DNA of 64,000 nucleotides, taken from the NCBI GenBank assembly GCA_963691705.1, contig OY829540.1, forward strand, positions 4,602,001-4,666,000, written 5' to 3'. The notes beneath the pieces are model-generated. The model saw nothing but the letters and a program-made list of their open reading frames with translations, ran no database searches and had not been told where the DNA came from. The DNA comes from Viola odorata. Its lineage: Eukaryota; Streptophyta; Magnoliopsida; Malpighiales; Violaceae. Positions within the stretch are counted from its first letter, which is position 1. Each line of letters starts with the position of its first letter. The position numbers and the translations under genes are program-made. Shown piece after piece: positions 35,855 through 50,200 of this stretch.

Positions 35855-36083
35855 TCTAATTTTTTCTTGAACATGACCGGTTATATTAAAAAAATCTGAA
35901 CCGTTTAATAAGATTGGATGAATGAGATTAAAAATTTAAGTAATTAATGAGTTGACCAGTCAATAAAATTCAACAAGTGGTCAACTCATTAATAGCTTGA
36001 ATTTTTAATCTCATCCATCCAATTTTATTAAACGGTTCAGATTCTCTAACATAACTGATCATGTTCAAGGAAAAATTAAAAGA
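35855..36083. mobile_element. Long-arm foldback MITE
   Basis: About 100 bases of the left arm (from CTAATTTTTTCTTGAACATG) are mirrored by the right arm (ending CATGTTCAAGGAAAAATTAA). Internal matches include TCTGAACCGTTTAATAAGAT / ATTTTATTAAACGGTTCAGA and TAATGAGTTGACCA / TGGTCAACTCATTA. The loop is only about 17 bases. No target duplication is certain. A transcript through it would form a long hairpin, a possible source of small RNAs. Confidence 0.8.
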
Positions 36084-37012
36084 GTTGGATCCCCATACAG
36101 GTCTCTCTTTTTTTTCTTTTTTCCAAGACCCATCACCCTCTAGATCTGGGTAGGCCTTGGGTTTTAAAATTTAAACACAATAAATTATTGAGTAGTACTA
36201 AAAATAATTATTTTAAATTTGGTCTGTGAGTATAAATAGTTATTTATTTTTATTTTATTTTATTTTATTATGGATCAATCGTAAAAATATATATTAATAC
36301 AACTATATGAAAGTTTGAGTTTTAGTTTTGACAAATGCTAAAATAGAGATATTCCCCCTCATTATAGTTAAGGTTAGATAGAGCTAGTTAAATTATAATG
36401 GAAAAATAAAAGTAAATCACCCATAATTTATAATAGATTAGTTTTTATAAATATTACAAATACATAAATGTATATTATTTATATAGAGAGAGAAAAAAAG
36501 AGCTTTTAGACCATAAGCCCTAGCCCAATCTTTAGAGGAGCGAGATGAGCTAGTAGAAATAAGTCTCGTATTTGCCAAGTTTAGGCGTTCGGTTCATAGA
36601 TAAGTTTAATTAGTAATTAAAGATACACAAAACAAACAATAAATATCTTTTAGAAAAAAAAATACACCTTTATTTTTCCTTTGTACTATATTTTTCTTAA
36701 TGTACTTTTCTATCCTTTCTAAATTTCTAATCATACAATTATTTTTAATGGAGTATTAATGGAGTATTGTTAGTTCTCAATTCAAAAAAAATAATCTTGT
36801 TAATATAATTTATTTAATTTCGAATCGTGATGCTGAAACTCATAATATAAATTAGAGGTGAATAAAGGTTTGTTTAGAATGTACTATATATTTTTTTCAA
36901 ATCTAATAATTAAAAAGCATATATTTTGATATTTTTATGAGAGTAATTTTAATCGTTAAATTTATACTTTTAATATTTCTACGAGAGGTAACTTTGATCA
37001 TTAAACAGACCC
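36084..37012. other. Intergenic, no gene seen
   Basis: AT-rich, no exons or element ends recognised. Confidence 0.4.
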
Positions 37013-37020
37013 AATGCCAC

Positions 37021-37490
37021 TAGGGGTGTACACGGGCCGGTTCGGTCCGATTCTTGGGCTAGAACCGGACCGGACCGGACTTACCGGTTCCTGGTTCCCG
37101 GCCCGGCCCGGACACTTCCAGTCTAGGCCGGGCCGGTTCCGGTTCTGGTCAGAATTTTTTTTTTTACTTAAAGTTTATTTTTACACATAAATACAAAAAA
37201 AGTAGAGCCAAGAGGGTTCGAACCTCTCCCCTTTAATATAATAAGTGATGAGTTACCCATTGAACCAGCATATATATATATTTATATATAAATATATATT
37301 TCCGGTTCTACCGGTTCTCCGGGCCGATTCTCAGATTTGAGGGATGGAGAACCGGACCGAACCGGAACTTTCCGATTCGGTCCGGTCCGGGTAAAAAAAA
37401 AAAAAAAGAAGTCGGGTCGGTCCAGTCCGAGCCAAAAAAAGGACAGTTCCGATCCGGTTTTCAGTCCGGCTCGGTTCTTGTACACCCTTA
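37021..37490. mobile_element. hAT MITE, 470 bp, with 8-bp target duplication
   Basis: Termini TAGGGGTGTACA and TGTACACCCTTA are inverted. AATGCCAC flanks both sides (37013-37020 and 37491-37498). Subterminal regions are dense in CCGG/GGTTCCGG motifs, as in other GGGTGTACA-type plant hAT MITEs. No transposase. A tRNA-like segment lies in the middle. Confidence 0.92.
37204..37268 (-). repeat. tRNA-like segment inside the hAT MITE
   Basis: On the minus strand GGTTCAATGGGTAACTC (A-box-like) is followed about 25 bases later by AGAGGTTCGAACCCTC (B box and T-arm). The acceptor stem is missing, so it is not a functional tRNA gene. It is a captured or converged tRNA remnant. Confidence 0.5.
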
Positions 37491-37849
37491 AATGCCACCG
37501 GTCTATTTTCTCATAAGAAAACAAAAAAAATTGTAGGACAAATATGAAGGTGGGCCCATGAGAAGCGAAAAATGGACAAGTGTTTGTAGTAAAACGCCAT
37601 GCTCTCTTGGAGCCACAGTCGCAGTTGGATAATGAAGTCATCATCCATAGCCAACCTCCCTGCGACCAGAAAAAAAATCATCATACATTTCCTCACATTA
37701 CAGCCACCAATAGCTCATCTCCTGCAACACACACGCTCACCACAAAAAAACCATTATCTACTACTTGTATTTCAAATTAAACGCACCAAAATCCACCATC
37801 TAAACAAAACAACAAACACTTCACAGACGCTCGGCGAACACCAGAAGAA

Positions 37850-40800
37850 ATGGCCATGGCATTGGCGCTTCGTCGACTTTCGTCTTCCCTCGACAAACCC
37901 ATTCGCCCCCTCTTCAATGCCACCTCCCACTATTACATGGTTTCTCCCTTTCTTTCTAAAAACCATTCCTTTTCTTCTAATATGTGGTTATGGAGTGAAA
38001 GAGAGGGACTTGCGGATTGTGTCGAAATGGGTTCAATTTTTTTGTTTTGTTTATATTTTCTTCTAACATGTTGGTTATGGTGTTTTTGACAGTCTTCGTT
38101 GCCTAATGAAGCTGTGTACGATAAGGAGAACCCTAATGTCACTGTAAGCATCTCAAGAAAAAAGAAAAAGAAAATCTGTTTCTCCTGTTGTTTGATCTAA
38201 TGTTCTGCTCCTGAATGCTTTTTTTATTGCTATAAATTTTGACATTGTTTCTCTATTTTACAGTGGCCCAAGCAGCTCAATGCTCCACTGGAGCAGGTGG
38301 ATCCTGAGATTGCTGACATTATTGAGCATGAGAAAGCCAGGCAGTGGAAGGTTGCACATTCACTCGCTTAGTGTCTCAGTGAATGAATTGATTGACTGCT
38401 AATCCATGTTTTTTCAATTTGTTACTGTTTGTGCGTCTGAGACGAGGGGAAATGGAATTCCCAGAGTTGTCTTTGGATTATCTTGTGTTTAGAATTTTCT
38501 AGTTTCCTAATGTCCATGGTGGAAGATGCAATTAATCTAGCTAAATTTATAGAATTTTATTGTCTCAGCTCCAAAATTTCCTTCACTTTCTTGTTAAGAA
38601 GCCATGGATTTATTTTATTTTAAATTGAGTATATTTTGTTGTTTATTTAGTTCGTTACATGGTGGACCTTATATCCTATGAAGAGTGAAGGGTAATTTAA
38701 TTTACTAATTCTTAAGTGTTGGATGTCAAGGGGTTCGAACTTATACCATCAGAGAACTTCACCTCTGTGTCAGTGATGCAAGCCGTTGGATCAGTCATGA
38801 CCAACAAGTACAGTGAAGGATATCCTGGTGCAAGATACTATGGAGGAAATGAGTATGTCCAATTTTCTCACTCTTTTGCTTATGTTTGTCAGAATTTTTT
38901 GCTGCTGATGTGACTGTGATTTGCAAATTATTACTGTGGATCCCTGCATAAATTGTTTTCGAATTTCCAGTTAGTATTGGAGCTGAATGTAATAGAACTT
39001 CATCTATTCAGGTTTATTGACATGGCAGAAACATTGTGTCAAAAGCGTGCATTGGAAGCATTTCGATTAGATCCTGCAAAGTGGGGAGGTACAGCATGTG
39101 GTTTACCTACAGCAAGTCAGGCTATGCACTTTAATTTGTTAATATTTCTACTTTGGTTTGGAGGGTGGGGAGGCAGGGCCACGGGGTACTCTGGAAGGAA
39201 TTATACCTTATAAATCATACACAATTGATCAGTCAGCTTTAAAAGTTTATTCTGCCATGACTGCCAGGGGATCTTTGTCAGAGTTTGTAGATGGAAAAAA
39301 TGATAGTAATCTGCATGGCAGAGTCTAAGAGGGAAATTTTGAATGCTGAGTTTGTTTGTCCATCCTGCTAGTTCCTGTGATTTGACTTTCCCGTTCTATT
39401 TTGCAGTGAATGTGCAACCTCTTTCTGGTTCTCCGGCCAATTTTCAAGTCTACACTGCCCTGTTAAAACCGCATGAAAGAATCATGGCACTTGATCTTCC
39501 TCATGGTGGACATCTTTCCCATGGCTATCAGGTGCCAACAACTTCCTTGATGGTTTCTTGTCTGTTCACCTGTCTTGTTTAGCTTCCTATTAATTGTTTT
39601 TATTCTGTTATTTCGGTAGCTACTTTATAGTTGACATTTTCTCCTTAGACCATCTGCAGAAGGGTTTGCGCCAATTAAAGTTAGAACAGTAAATCATAAT
39701 ATGTTGTTTCATGTGTTATGAAAAATTTAGAATTATCATTTACCTCTTTTTCACCTATGGTGTTTCATATATATTAGATTCCATTCCCCTCTCTTCCAAG
39801 TTCTCTCATGAAGAAAAAGTAAAAAGAAAGAAGAAAAGAAGTAGCATCTCAATGCTGTTTCTTTTCACGAAATTGAGTCATTCGTGTCTAGATGTGCAGC
39901 CACTCATGTCCCAGCTCTGGCAGTTGGATTTTGAGATCTTTCTTGATGTTTTGATGTGCTTCTGAACACATATGCATATTAGCATTAAAAATTGTTAAAT
40001 GTATACTCTAGTGTTTTTTGTTTACTTGTAAGTATCAATAGCAGTAGTTCTTTTTTCTATTGTGCAGACAGACACCAAAAAGATATCTGCAGTGTCAATA
40101 TTTTTTGAGACCATGCCATACAGATTAGATGAGAGCACTGGCTACATTGACTATGACCAGGTATTCGACTCCTACTAACGGTGTTGTATTGTTGCATGCA
40201 ATAATTTCTCGTTTATTGCATTGTCGGCCTTAGATGTATGTTAACTCCGCTCGATATTTATAGAAGGAAGTCAAGATAACCTTGTGTAGAACGTGGAAAA
40301 CAGAAATATTCCAAATTGGATTAAATGGTATTCTCGTTTCAGAGTTATGTTCTTCTTTTTCCAGGGCCACTGAGACAATTAAGAAGTTATCATATTTCCT
40401 TTTTCGCATGCAACTTAGTGACAAGAATCGTCTTTGTAAATAGTGTCACATTCTTTATCTTGTAACGGAGTTTAGCTTGTCCATTTCTCTCCTTAGCATC
40501 TCAAAACAAATCAATCCTGAAACTAAACTAGTTAGAGTATAGTTATTAAATTTTTGCCTCTGCCTTCAGATGATGTTTTAGTTTTGCTTAATGCTTCTGA
40601 GGAGAGAAATCTTTCCCTTTGCCCAATTCAAATTGTTGAAATTCTGAGCATGGTTAGCATTACGCTTAAAACACTGAGGATTACTCTGTCTAACACGTCG
40701 TCTATTTCCACTTGTGCATGGAAATCTTGGAACTTATAAGCCTTCTTGAATCTGCACCAATTTTCATTTAGGCTATTGCAAATATGTACACCCAAAGCTC

Positions 40801-43065
40801 GCGAAGCAAACTACTTTATGCATTGGTCTGAATGGTGTGCAGTATTTGCATATTTTCATCTAAATTTCAGTAGGAGAGACTGATGGGATAACTGATAACT
40901 GCAGCTGGAGAAGAGTGCTACTCTGTTCAGACCCAAGTTAATAGTGGCTGGTGCAAGTGCTTATGCGCGTCTATATGACTATGCACGCATTCGCAAGGTA
41001 ACATTAGATAAAGTTATAGCAATCCAAGCAGAAGATTTTTACAATTTGGGCTCATTTGGTAGTTTACTGGCTCTAACTTTGCATCAGTTAAGCATGTAAC
41101 AGGTCTGCGACAAACAAAAAGCTATATTGTTAGCAGATATGGCACACATCAGTGGATTGGTTGCAGCTGGTGTCATCCCATCACCTTTTGATTATGCAGA
41201 TGTAGTGACCACCACAACTCACAAGTCACTTCGTGGGCCACGTGGAGCCATGATTTTCTTCAGGAAGGGGGTAAAAGAGGTTACCAAACAGGGTAAAGAG
41301 GTGCGCTACGAATAAAAACAAAAGCACCATATATATATATAGACATACATATGCCTCGCCCTTTCTGGTTGCTTCTTTGCAACTTCTAGATCATCTTTAA
41401 AGTTGTTGTTCTGATTTCTTCCTAAAGGTTTTGTATGAGTTTGAGGACAAAATCAATCAAGCTGTGTTCCCTGGACTTCAAGGTGGGCCACACAACCACA
41501 CCATTACTGGTTTAGCAGTTGCATTGAAACAGGTCTGTGTGCTCATATGACAACTTCCTTTTAATTTAGTTTTCTTTCTGATAAAACATTATTGATTGCA
41601 TTTGTTGAGCTTCCTTGTGGGGAAAGAAATTCAAATTAGTTACCAGCAATCCTGGTCTAGCTGCCAGCTGCTGCCTACCAAAAAGCCTCCAATTTTTGTT
41701 TTTAAATGAAATTGTTGAATATCTTGAATTGGCAAACAAGTGAATTATTTCTTATATTCACCCCGATACAGCACCCATTTTTCTAATAAGTAGAAGATAT
41801 CTCTTTAACAGTTTTTAAGTAGGTAGCAAATGAAGCACTCTTGTTATGGTGCACAAAGTGAGTTAAGATTCCATCTATTTTCCTTTTCTTGCGATTTGAT
41901 GAATTGGCACAGCATTCACATTATTACTTTTTTTATTTTTTCACTCTATAAAGTCTATGGTTTATATGTTCTTACCCTATTTTTGCAGGCTACAACTCCA
42001 GAGTATAAAGCCTATCAAGAGCAAGTTCTCAGCAATTGTGCAAAATTTGCCGAGGTACTTGTTATGGGGCAGCATTTTTCAAGTGAAACAAGATCATAAA
42101 AGCACCACTTCCTTTCTTTGACATGCAATTTTTTATGATTCATAATTTCTCATTAGAACGTTGATTTGTTTGATGTCCTCACAACATCTAATTTCTTGGA
42201 ATTTTTAGACCCTTGCCAAGAATGGATATGAACTTGTTTCTGGTGGAACTGACAACCACTTAGTTTTGGTGAATTTGAAGAGCAAGGTAGGCAAATTTTC
42301 TCATTTTATTTGATCATTCAGACAGTAGCTAAAGTGGTGAAAGTTGCCTTAAGTAACTCCCCCACTTCCTTTGGCTACAGTCTGCTGTCTTCATCTAATC
42401 TAATAATGGAAAGTATAAAGGTGTTGATACTTTTTATCCGTCCTTAAAATTTTCTTTTTACAGGGTATAGATGGCTCCCGAGTTGAAAAGGTTCTGGAAT
42501 CTGTTCACATTGCTGCAAACAAAAACACTGTTCCTGGAGATGTGTCTGCAATGGTTCCTGGCGGCATAAGGATGGGTAAAGGCCTTTCACTTAAAGCATA
42601 GTGCTTACATATAGTAGCTTTTCTTGATGAACAAAACTGCATCACAGGAACTCCGGCACTTACTTCAAGGGGATTTGTTGAGGAGGATTTTGCTAAGGTT
42701 GCAGATTTCTTTGATACTGCAGTGACATTGGCATTGAAGATCAAGGCTGAAACTAAAGGTCTGTATTTCTTAAATATCTTAAGCTACAGAGTGTCCCGGT
42801 CTTGGTACATCTGTACGTAATAAATATTCACACAAGTGTTGATGAGGTTAGTTATGATTAGTTTATCTACTTCAACTTGCTAACTGGCACTGCATACCTA
42901 TTTTCTCTCTGTAAACCAGGTACAAAGTTGAAGGACTTCATGGCCACAATGCAATCGTCTCACTTTCAATCTGAAATTGCAAGTCTCCGTCAAAATGTTG
43001 AAGAGTATGCCAAGCAATTCCCAACAATCGGGTTTGAGAAAGCAACCATGAAGTACAAGAATTGA
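37850..43065 (+). CDS. SHMT: Serine hydroxymethyltransferase, mitochondrial
   Basis: Fifteen exons (37850-37939, 38093-38143, 38264-38350, 38731-38852, 39012-39088, 39407-39531, 40068-40160, 40905-40997, 41103-41300, 41428-41532, 41989-42054, 42209-42286, 42464-42575, 42648-42758, 42920-43065) join to 517 codons in one frame, the length of Arabidopsis mitochondrial SHMT1. The first 30 residues ([20 protein letters not shown]) are Arg/Ser-rich without acids at the start, as in a mitochondrial transit peptide. Conserved blocks: [62 protein letters not shown] and the PLP-lysine site [13 protein letters not shown] in exon 9. The enzyme converts glycine to serine with tetrahydrofolate and works with glycine decarboxylase in photorespiration. 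No disruption seen. Confidence 0.97.
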
Positions 43066-44131
43066 GCAGGAACTCCGTGCTGCTTGAGGTACACGATGAT
43101 CATCTCAGCGTTAATGCTTATCTGAGGCTAATGTCTAGGAACTAAACTTTCCCTTTATTGTATTGAAAAGATGGATATTTCAACGCATGGAAAAGACGAT
43201 TGCTGGTTGTGTTCATCGATGTTATATTGAACCATCTTCATAGAACCATATGTGAATGAACATGCATGAAAATACTACCAAACTTTTTAGATTGTCAGTA
43301 TAATGTAGTATGGATTAGTTCACATAGAGAAGTTCAAGCTATCAAGTTGGATGATCAGTATGATATCAAATTTCTATACGTTTAGTGAGACAAGACAGAA
43401 CAATGATGCGAACGAAAGCACTTGTTACCCTACTCATGTGTAACACCTTGTTTTATGATCTATATGCTGATTCTTCATTTTTGTGGAACAGGTAAAAGCA
43501 TATTCATGAGTGAATCTGCGAAATGGGGATTATGACAGATGACATTGACTCATGGACCAAGCACATCAAGGACGAGATTTAGAACTTTTTGAGAATTAAA
43601 TCCAATAAACCTTGATTTTATGTATATATACACATTATGAGGCCAAGAAAAGCAATACATTTTGCCTTCACTCCATATATATGCAGATACTTCTTTCTTA
43701 CAATGGTCTTATCAATTTCCTATATTCTTACCTTAATCTCTTAAATTCTCTTGATATGGTCAATGAATTTAGAATGGTGACATTTTAAAATCTAGCCACT
43801 AAAAATAACTGGTTGAATCATTGTGTTATATGTCGATGTTCTACTCGATAATGCTCAAACAGTTTAGCCTAGAAACACGAAAGGGAAGAGAAGATACTTT
43901 AAAAAAGTGGACAAAAAATAAAATTTTCAGACAAACCCATTACTGATATTTTCTCTTTCTAAAACTAGCAAGAATGACTGTGTAATCATCAACCTCATCA
44001 CAACCGTCAAGCAGCAAAACCTCAAAAAATGAAAAACCACAACAGTAGAGTATTGTTTCTTACTTCCCATCCAAGATAAGATTTTTGGGCTGCTATTTTT
44101 TTCACAGAACAAAAACAATCCAAAAACAAGA
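43066..44131. other. SHMT 3' UTR and promoter of the oligopeptidase gene
   Basis: No gene on either strand. A poly(A)-type signal region (AATAAACC) lies near 43603. Confidence 0.5.
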
Positions 44132-44212
44132 ATGAGAGAACCTACTACAAGTATATTTCATATACCAAACAGGACTCTTTTTTTAGGAGTCCTCTTCGCA
44201 GTCAATATAGTA

Positions 44213-47200
44213 ATGGCGTCACGTATCTCTCTCTCCCGCTCTATCCATCCTATCCTCGTAAAGCCCAATTCTTTTCCCCATTTCACCCCAAAGCGTTTCC
44301 CAAAATCCCATCTTTGCCCTCTTTGGTCTTCTTCCTTCTCCTTCTGCCTTCAAACTCATCACAAATCAACCATACCCATCTCACCCATCTCGCACTCTCA
44401 CTCTCACGCTCACTCTCATTGTTTTTCTTCACTCTCTCCTCCTTCATCAATGGCGGCTGCAGCTGATATTGCTCTAGAGTCCAATCCTTTATTGGAGGAC
44501 TTCGAGTTTCCTCCCTTTGATGTAGTTGATCCCAAACATGTCAGGCCCGGCGTTCGTGCTTTGCTGAAGCAACTTGTAAGTTATTGCTTTGACCTTCTTT
44601 TTTTTTCGTTTCGCTTTGTAGCATCTGTTTGTTCCGGCACTTAAGGTCTTTTAGTTGTTCTCGGTTTGTACTTTGATTTCTTTTTTTGCTTTCGTATATG
44701 GGTTTTTGTTCATGTTGTTTGATTTTGAATGTTATCATGAGTTTTGATCCTTTAACGTTTTTTTTTTATGTTGATGTATGACTGTGTAGGAGACTGACTT
44801 GGAGGAATTGGAGAGGATAGTGGAGCCGTCATGGCCAAAATTGGTGGAGCCCTTGGAGAAGATCATAGATCGGTTGACTGTCGTTTGGGGTATGGTCAAT
44901 CATCTTAAGCATGTTAAGGATACACCTGAGCTCCGTTCTGCAATTGAAGAAGTTCAGGTGAGTTTTTCTATTCGCATTTTGATGTTATAGTATTGATGCA
45001 TTGTGGAAAATTCTAATCTGTCTGGTGAAAATTGGGATAAGTGAAATAAGAGGAACTTTAAGAAAAAAAGCCTCTTTCACGTCAAATTTGTGCTGCATTA
45101 TTCCCTCGGTGATTGACCATAAATCTTTAACTTTTGACTCAGTTTTGGAGAAACCACCTTTTGCCATAGTGAAGGATGCTTTCTTATCACGAATTATGTT
45201 TATTACATACTGTTTACCGAACATTAATAGCCTGTGATTGGTTCTACGTTTGCTGATGCCCTTTATTTCTTGTCTACAGCCTGAAAAGGTGAAATTTCAG
45301 CTCAGGCTGGGACAAAGCAAACCAATTTACAATGCATTTAAGGCTATTCAAGAATCTCCTGGTTGGGAGTCACTGAGTGAGGCTCGAAAGCGTATAGTGG
45401 AGTGTAAGTATTTTAGAATTCTTTTCTGAAATAGTGCTACTGTTTCTCCATGTTGGTTTGGCATCCTCTTGGTTTTGGAATTTTGTCACGTTATTTATTT
45501 GTGTATTTTTTTCCAATCTTTGTGTCTAGGCTTATTGCACTGTGTCCAGTGTCCTTAAACTAGTGTGATCACTGGGTTTCCCTTGTTTAGTGGCTTGTTA
45601 GTGTAGATCTTCCTTCAGATTTCACAAGACATAGGAAGTCACATACATGCTTTTTTTAATGACAATTTTATATCTTAACTGCATACTAAACTAGTTTATA
45701 TAAAGTAAATTAGCTATGATGCTTGTCATGTATATAACCCAGTCAATTGTCATAGGACAGTTTTTTTCCCCCCATTTTTCAGATGACAGTTGCACTCGTG
45801 AATTGCATTACTCTTGTGCTGGCATTACCTCTTTCAATATAAATTCCATTGATTTTCTAATTTATGTCCTTATATCTTGTTGATTGGTGGACATGACAAT
45901 TTCAAATTGCCTAGCATGCTCGGTGACTGCTATTTTGTGCACATGCAGCTCAAATAAAGGAAGCGGTTCTCGGTGGTGTTGCTCTTGAAGATGATAAAAG
46001 GGAGCAGTTCAACAAAATTGAACAGGTATATTCCAATTGTAAATTGGTTTAGGGAAGGTGGGCAAAAAAATTGGACTTTGGATGAGTTTTCTTTGAAGTT
46101 CTATTGTCATTGTTTCTTTCCTATTCTTTGAGTGGTATGTGTTTTTGTGCATGTAGCGCAAAGAACACTGGCTATTAATGAGTGAAATCCTTAGTTTTGT
46201 ATTGTCATTGGTTCCTCTTTAAATACTGATTGGTTTACAGGAACTTGAGAGACTATCTCAAAAATTTGGAGAGAATGTACTGGATGCCACAAAGAAGTTT
46301 GAAAAACTCATAACAGATAAGAAAGAAATCGAAGGATTGCCTTCTACAGCACTTGGGTTGGCTGCACAAACAGCAGTGTCTAAGGTATTACAGGCCAACA
46401 TCTTTATTTGTTTCTCTTTCCCATACCTCTTTCCATTTCAGTCTTCAAGATGAGTGCAAGTTGTTTTATCTGATACGTGTATCTTCCCTATCATAACAGG
46501 GGCATAAAGAAGCTACTGCGGAGAATGGACCGTGGGTAGTTACCTTGGATGCCCCAAGTTTTATGTCAGTCATGCAACATTCCCGGAATCGTGATCTTCG
46601 TGAAGAAGTCTACCGTGCTTATGTTAGTCGTGCTTCTAGTGGTGATCTGGATAATACGTTCATAATTGATGAAATATTAAAGCTTAGACTGGAAAAGGCT
46701 AAGCTTCTTGGTTACAACAACTATGCGGAGGTAATATTCTTTTTTATCTTCAATGTTTTATTACATATATGCTAAAGTATACTGAACTAATGTTAAATTT
46801 TTATTTTCTATGATACCTTTGATATCCTTACTAAAGTATTTGTATTAGGTAAGTATGGCAACCAAAATGGCTACCGTTGAGAAAGCAGAGGAACTCCTAG
46901 AAAAACTCCGTGCAGCTTCATGGGATGCTGCAGTTCAAGGTAACATGTTAAATACTCTTCATGTCTACAAGATAAGAGGGTTACTGTTTGCATCATGTTG
47001 AACTTTCGGTTAAAATTTACTTCACTGAGGTATGGTCTAGCTGTCTGTTGACTGTCAATTAAATTTTTTAATCTAACTATAGTGCATAAGTATCACGTTT
47101 AACTTTATAAAACTTGATTAGTTTTTGGACTTATCTGTCCAATGGTTTTTCCCTGCTGTTGTCAATCTGTTATTTTTACGGCAGCACTAAATTTAGGGTT

Positions 47201-50200
47201 ACAATGTTCTTTGAAAGATGCTAATGTGCTTGTATGCCTCTTGCCATCTTCAGTTTCCCAATGTTTTCTTGGGTTATTGCACCATTTCTTCTATTTGCAT
47301 TAATTTGAATGATAAACTTACAGATTACCATTTCCTTGTTCACTCTAGATGTGGAAGAACTTCAAGTTTTCTCCAAAAGTCAAGGCGCAGCAGAAGCTAA
47401 TGATTTGACTCACTGGGATATGAGCTTCTGGGCTGAGAGGCTTCGTGAATCGAAGTATGATATCAATGAGGTGGCCTCTCTCTCTTTCTCCCGTCCCTCT
47501 CTGAACGTGTATACTCGCACATGTTTTTGATTTATTATAATCTACATTTAGGCACATCATCACTGTGCTATGACAACTGTGATCATATGTGCTTTCTTGC
47601 TGTTTTATGAATTGGCCTTTGAAATCAACATATCCTGCAATGATACTTTCTTCGTGTATTGTGAACTCTATCTTGGCTTTTTTTCAAACATGGAAAACCA
47701 ACTAGATTTTACATAATCTTGATTATAGTTCAAAGGAATTGTTTAAAGCCATAGGTTACTAACGAAGTATATAGATATAGATGGTTGGTATGCTCTGCAG
47801 CTTTGTTTCCCAAAATTTAAAGAAGTCTCTTTCTTCAGAATTTTCCTTTTTAGTCATGGTTTTTAGATAAGATGAAGATAGGATCTTCATCTTGTGCGAT
47901 CACTGATGCAAACAATTATTTGAGTTGGCATTGATCCCTGACTTTTATAGGTGGCTTCATTTGCTTACTTTTTCTTTTACGTAAGCATCAGTTTATTGTG
48001 TGAAAAATCTAACATGTCTCTGCTTTTATATTCTTCAGGAAGAACTAAGACCGTTTTTCTCATTGCCAAAGGTTATGGATGGCCTTTTTAATCTTGTGAA
48101 GACCCTCTTTGGAATTGATGTTGAACCGGCTGATGGACTAGCTCCTGTAATATATTTTCGTTGGCTTCTTTCACTTTTTTTATTCTGCCAACATCAATTT
48201 TCTAGAACTACACACTATTAATACACTCTTCAATGATTGCTCTTTAATAGGTTTGGAACAGTGATGTTAAGTTCTACTGTGTCAAAGATTCCACAGGCAA
48301 CCCAGTTGCATACTTCTATTTTGATCCTTATTCACGTCCATCTGAGAAGAGAGGTGGTGCGTGGATGGATGAGGTAGTTGCTCGGAGTCGTGTTTTGTCA
48401 CGCAATGGTACTTCACCAAGGTTGCCTGTTGCCCATATGGTGTGCAATCAAACACCACCTGTTGGTGACAAGCCAAGCCTTATGACATTTCGTGAGGTAA
48501 GTTTAATGGACAAATGTACTCCGTCTTTAAACGCAGTTCGTATAATCTGTGAACAATTCCCCATGATATAATCACATGGAATTGCCACATTGCTCCTTTC
48601 CTTTTCCTGTTGATGTTCTCATTTTGATGTGCTTTGCTTGACTGCTTTAGTAGTTATGCTTTCATGCTCAGCTGAAAATTAACCATCTTACCCTTTTGAA
48701 AAGAAACTGCGGTACTTATGGGGAATTCTTGTTAAGGACAGTAAGTGCTAATGGTCGCGGGCACATTCTTTTTTCCCAGTTGTAAGGATTATTGAACCTT
48801 TGCAGGTTGAGACTGTTTTCCATGAATTCGGCCACGCCCTCCAGCATATGCTAACCAAGCAGGATGAGGGTCTTGTGGCTGGCATTCGGGGCGTAGAGTG
48901 GGATGCTGTTGAGTTACCCTCTCAATTCATGGAAAATTGGTGTTATCATAGGTGAGCTGTCCCTACTTCATTGATGATTGACTGTTTAGGCTATTTCATA
49001 TTGTAAGTCTTTTAAACTGGGCTGATGAATGTGATGGATAAACTAATTTGCATTGTATCCCTCGTTCAGACTGTAGCTTCGCAAATATTTGGGCATTCTT
49101 AACAATCCAAGCCATCTTATATTTCTTTGGAGTGTTGTTTTTCACCTTTGTTTAATTGTGTCAACGGTTGTGGTTGTTTACCACACTGATGAAACAGTAA
49201 CCATCGTAATGATCTTCTGCTTCTCATTACTGTCAAAGAATCAACCCAAGCTAAGTTTGAAAGCCTATTGGAGTTAAAACTTCTAATGGGAATATGCTGT
49301 AATTGTAAAGTTGTTACAGTAGTGGTGTTAAGATTTGAACTCTGACCTATTTGTGCCAAAGGTTTTTTATCAAAGTATGATTCCACCTAAATGCTTAAAA
49401 TTATGACATGAGGCCAATGAGGTGGTTTTGTGTTATATTCAACTAGCATACTCTTGATATGTTGTTTTTTATTGCTCTCTCTCACCGCATATACTTCAAG
49501 ACACGGAAATTGTTCACTGACAAGTGACATCTTTTGAAAATTTATGCATGCGGGTTTTTTTCCGAAGTTCCTGCTTCTGGACAGTACCAAGTGAAAGTTT
49601 AAGCTTTGTGTATTTGTTCACATTTATTTTGTGCAGGGAAACTTTGATGGGCATAGCAAAGCATTACGAAACTGGAGAGAATCTCCCAGAAGATGTATAT
49701 TTGAAACTTCTTGCTGCAAGGACCTTTCGTGCGGGTTCCCTTAGTCTTCGTCAGGTTAGCAGAACAGTATTGTGCTTTCCAGTGTTTCTTATCTGCAATT
49801 TTTTTTGATGCAGTTCCTAACTACCATATATTGATGTGGGATGTTCCTTTTAAGGGGAAGTTTATCATGTTCAAGCAATTTAAATTGATGGCTTTATTTT
49901 GCCAATAATAGAAATGATTGATGAGTGATTTTGTAGCATGCTTATACTTTTTGCAAATGTTTCAGCTGAGATTTGCAAGTTTAGATTTGGAATTGCATAC
50001 GAAGTACCAGCCGGGTGGATCAGAGTCTATCTATGATGTTGATCAAAGGGTCTCAAAGAGGACACAAGTGATCCCTCCACTGCCCGAAGACAGATTCCTT
50101 TGTGGTTTCAATCACATATTTGGAGGTTTAGTTTTATATTAAATGAATTTGATTATCCAAGCATGGACTTTTTCTCATTTTGACGAAATTCCCTTCTGAC

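Noticed and set aside
37204..37268. tRNA gene
   Set aside because: A and B boxes are present, but there is no acceptor stem and the segment is inside a MITE.
44132..44212. Using the first ATG as the oligopeptidase start
   Set aside because: The extra 27 residues include acidic and hydrophobic segments unlike a transit peptide. The ATG at 44213 starts a typical one.
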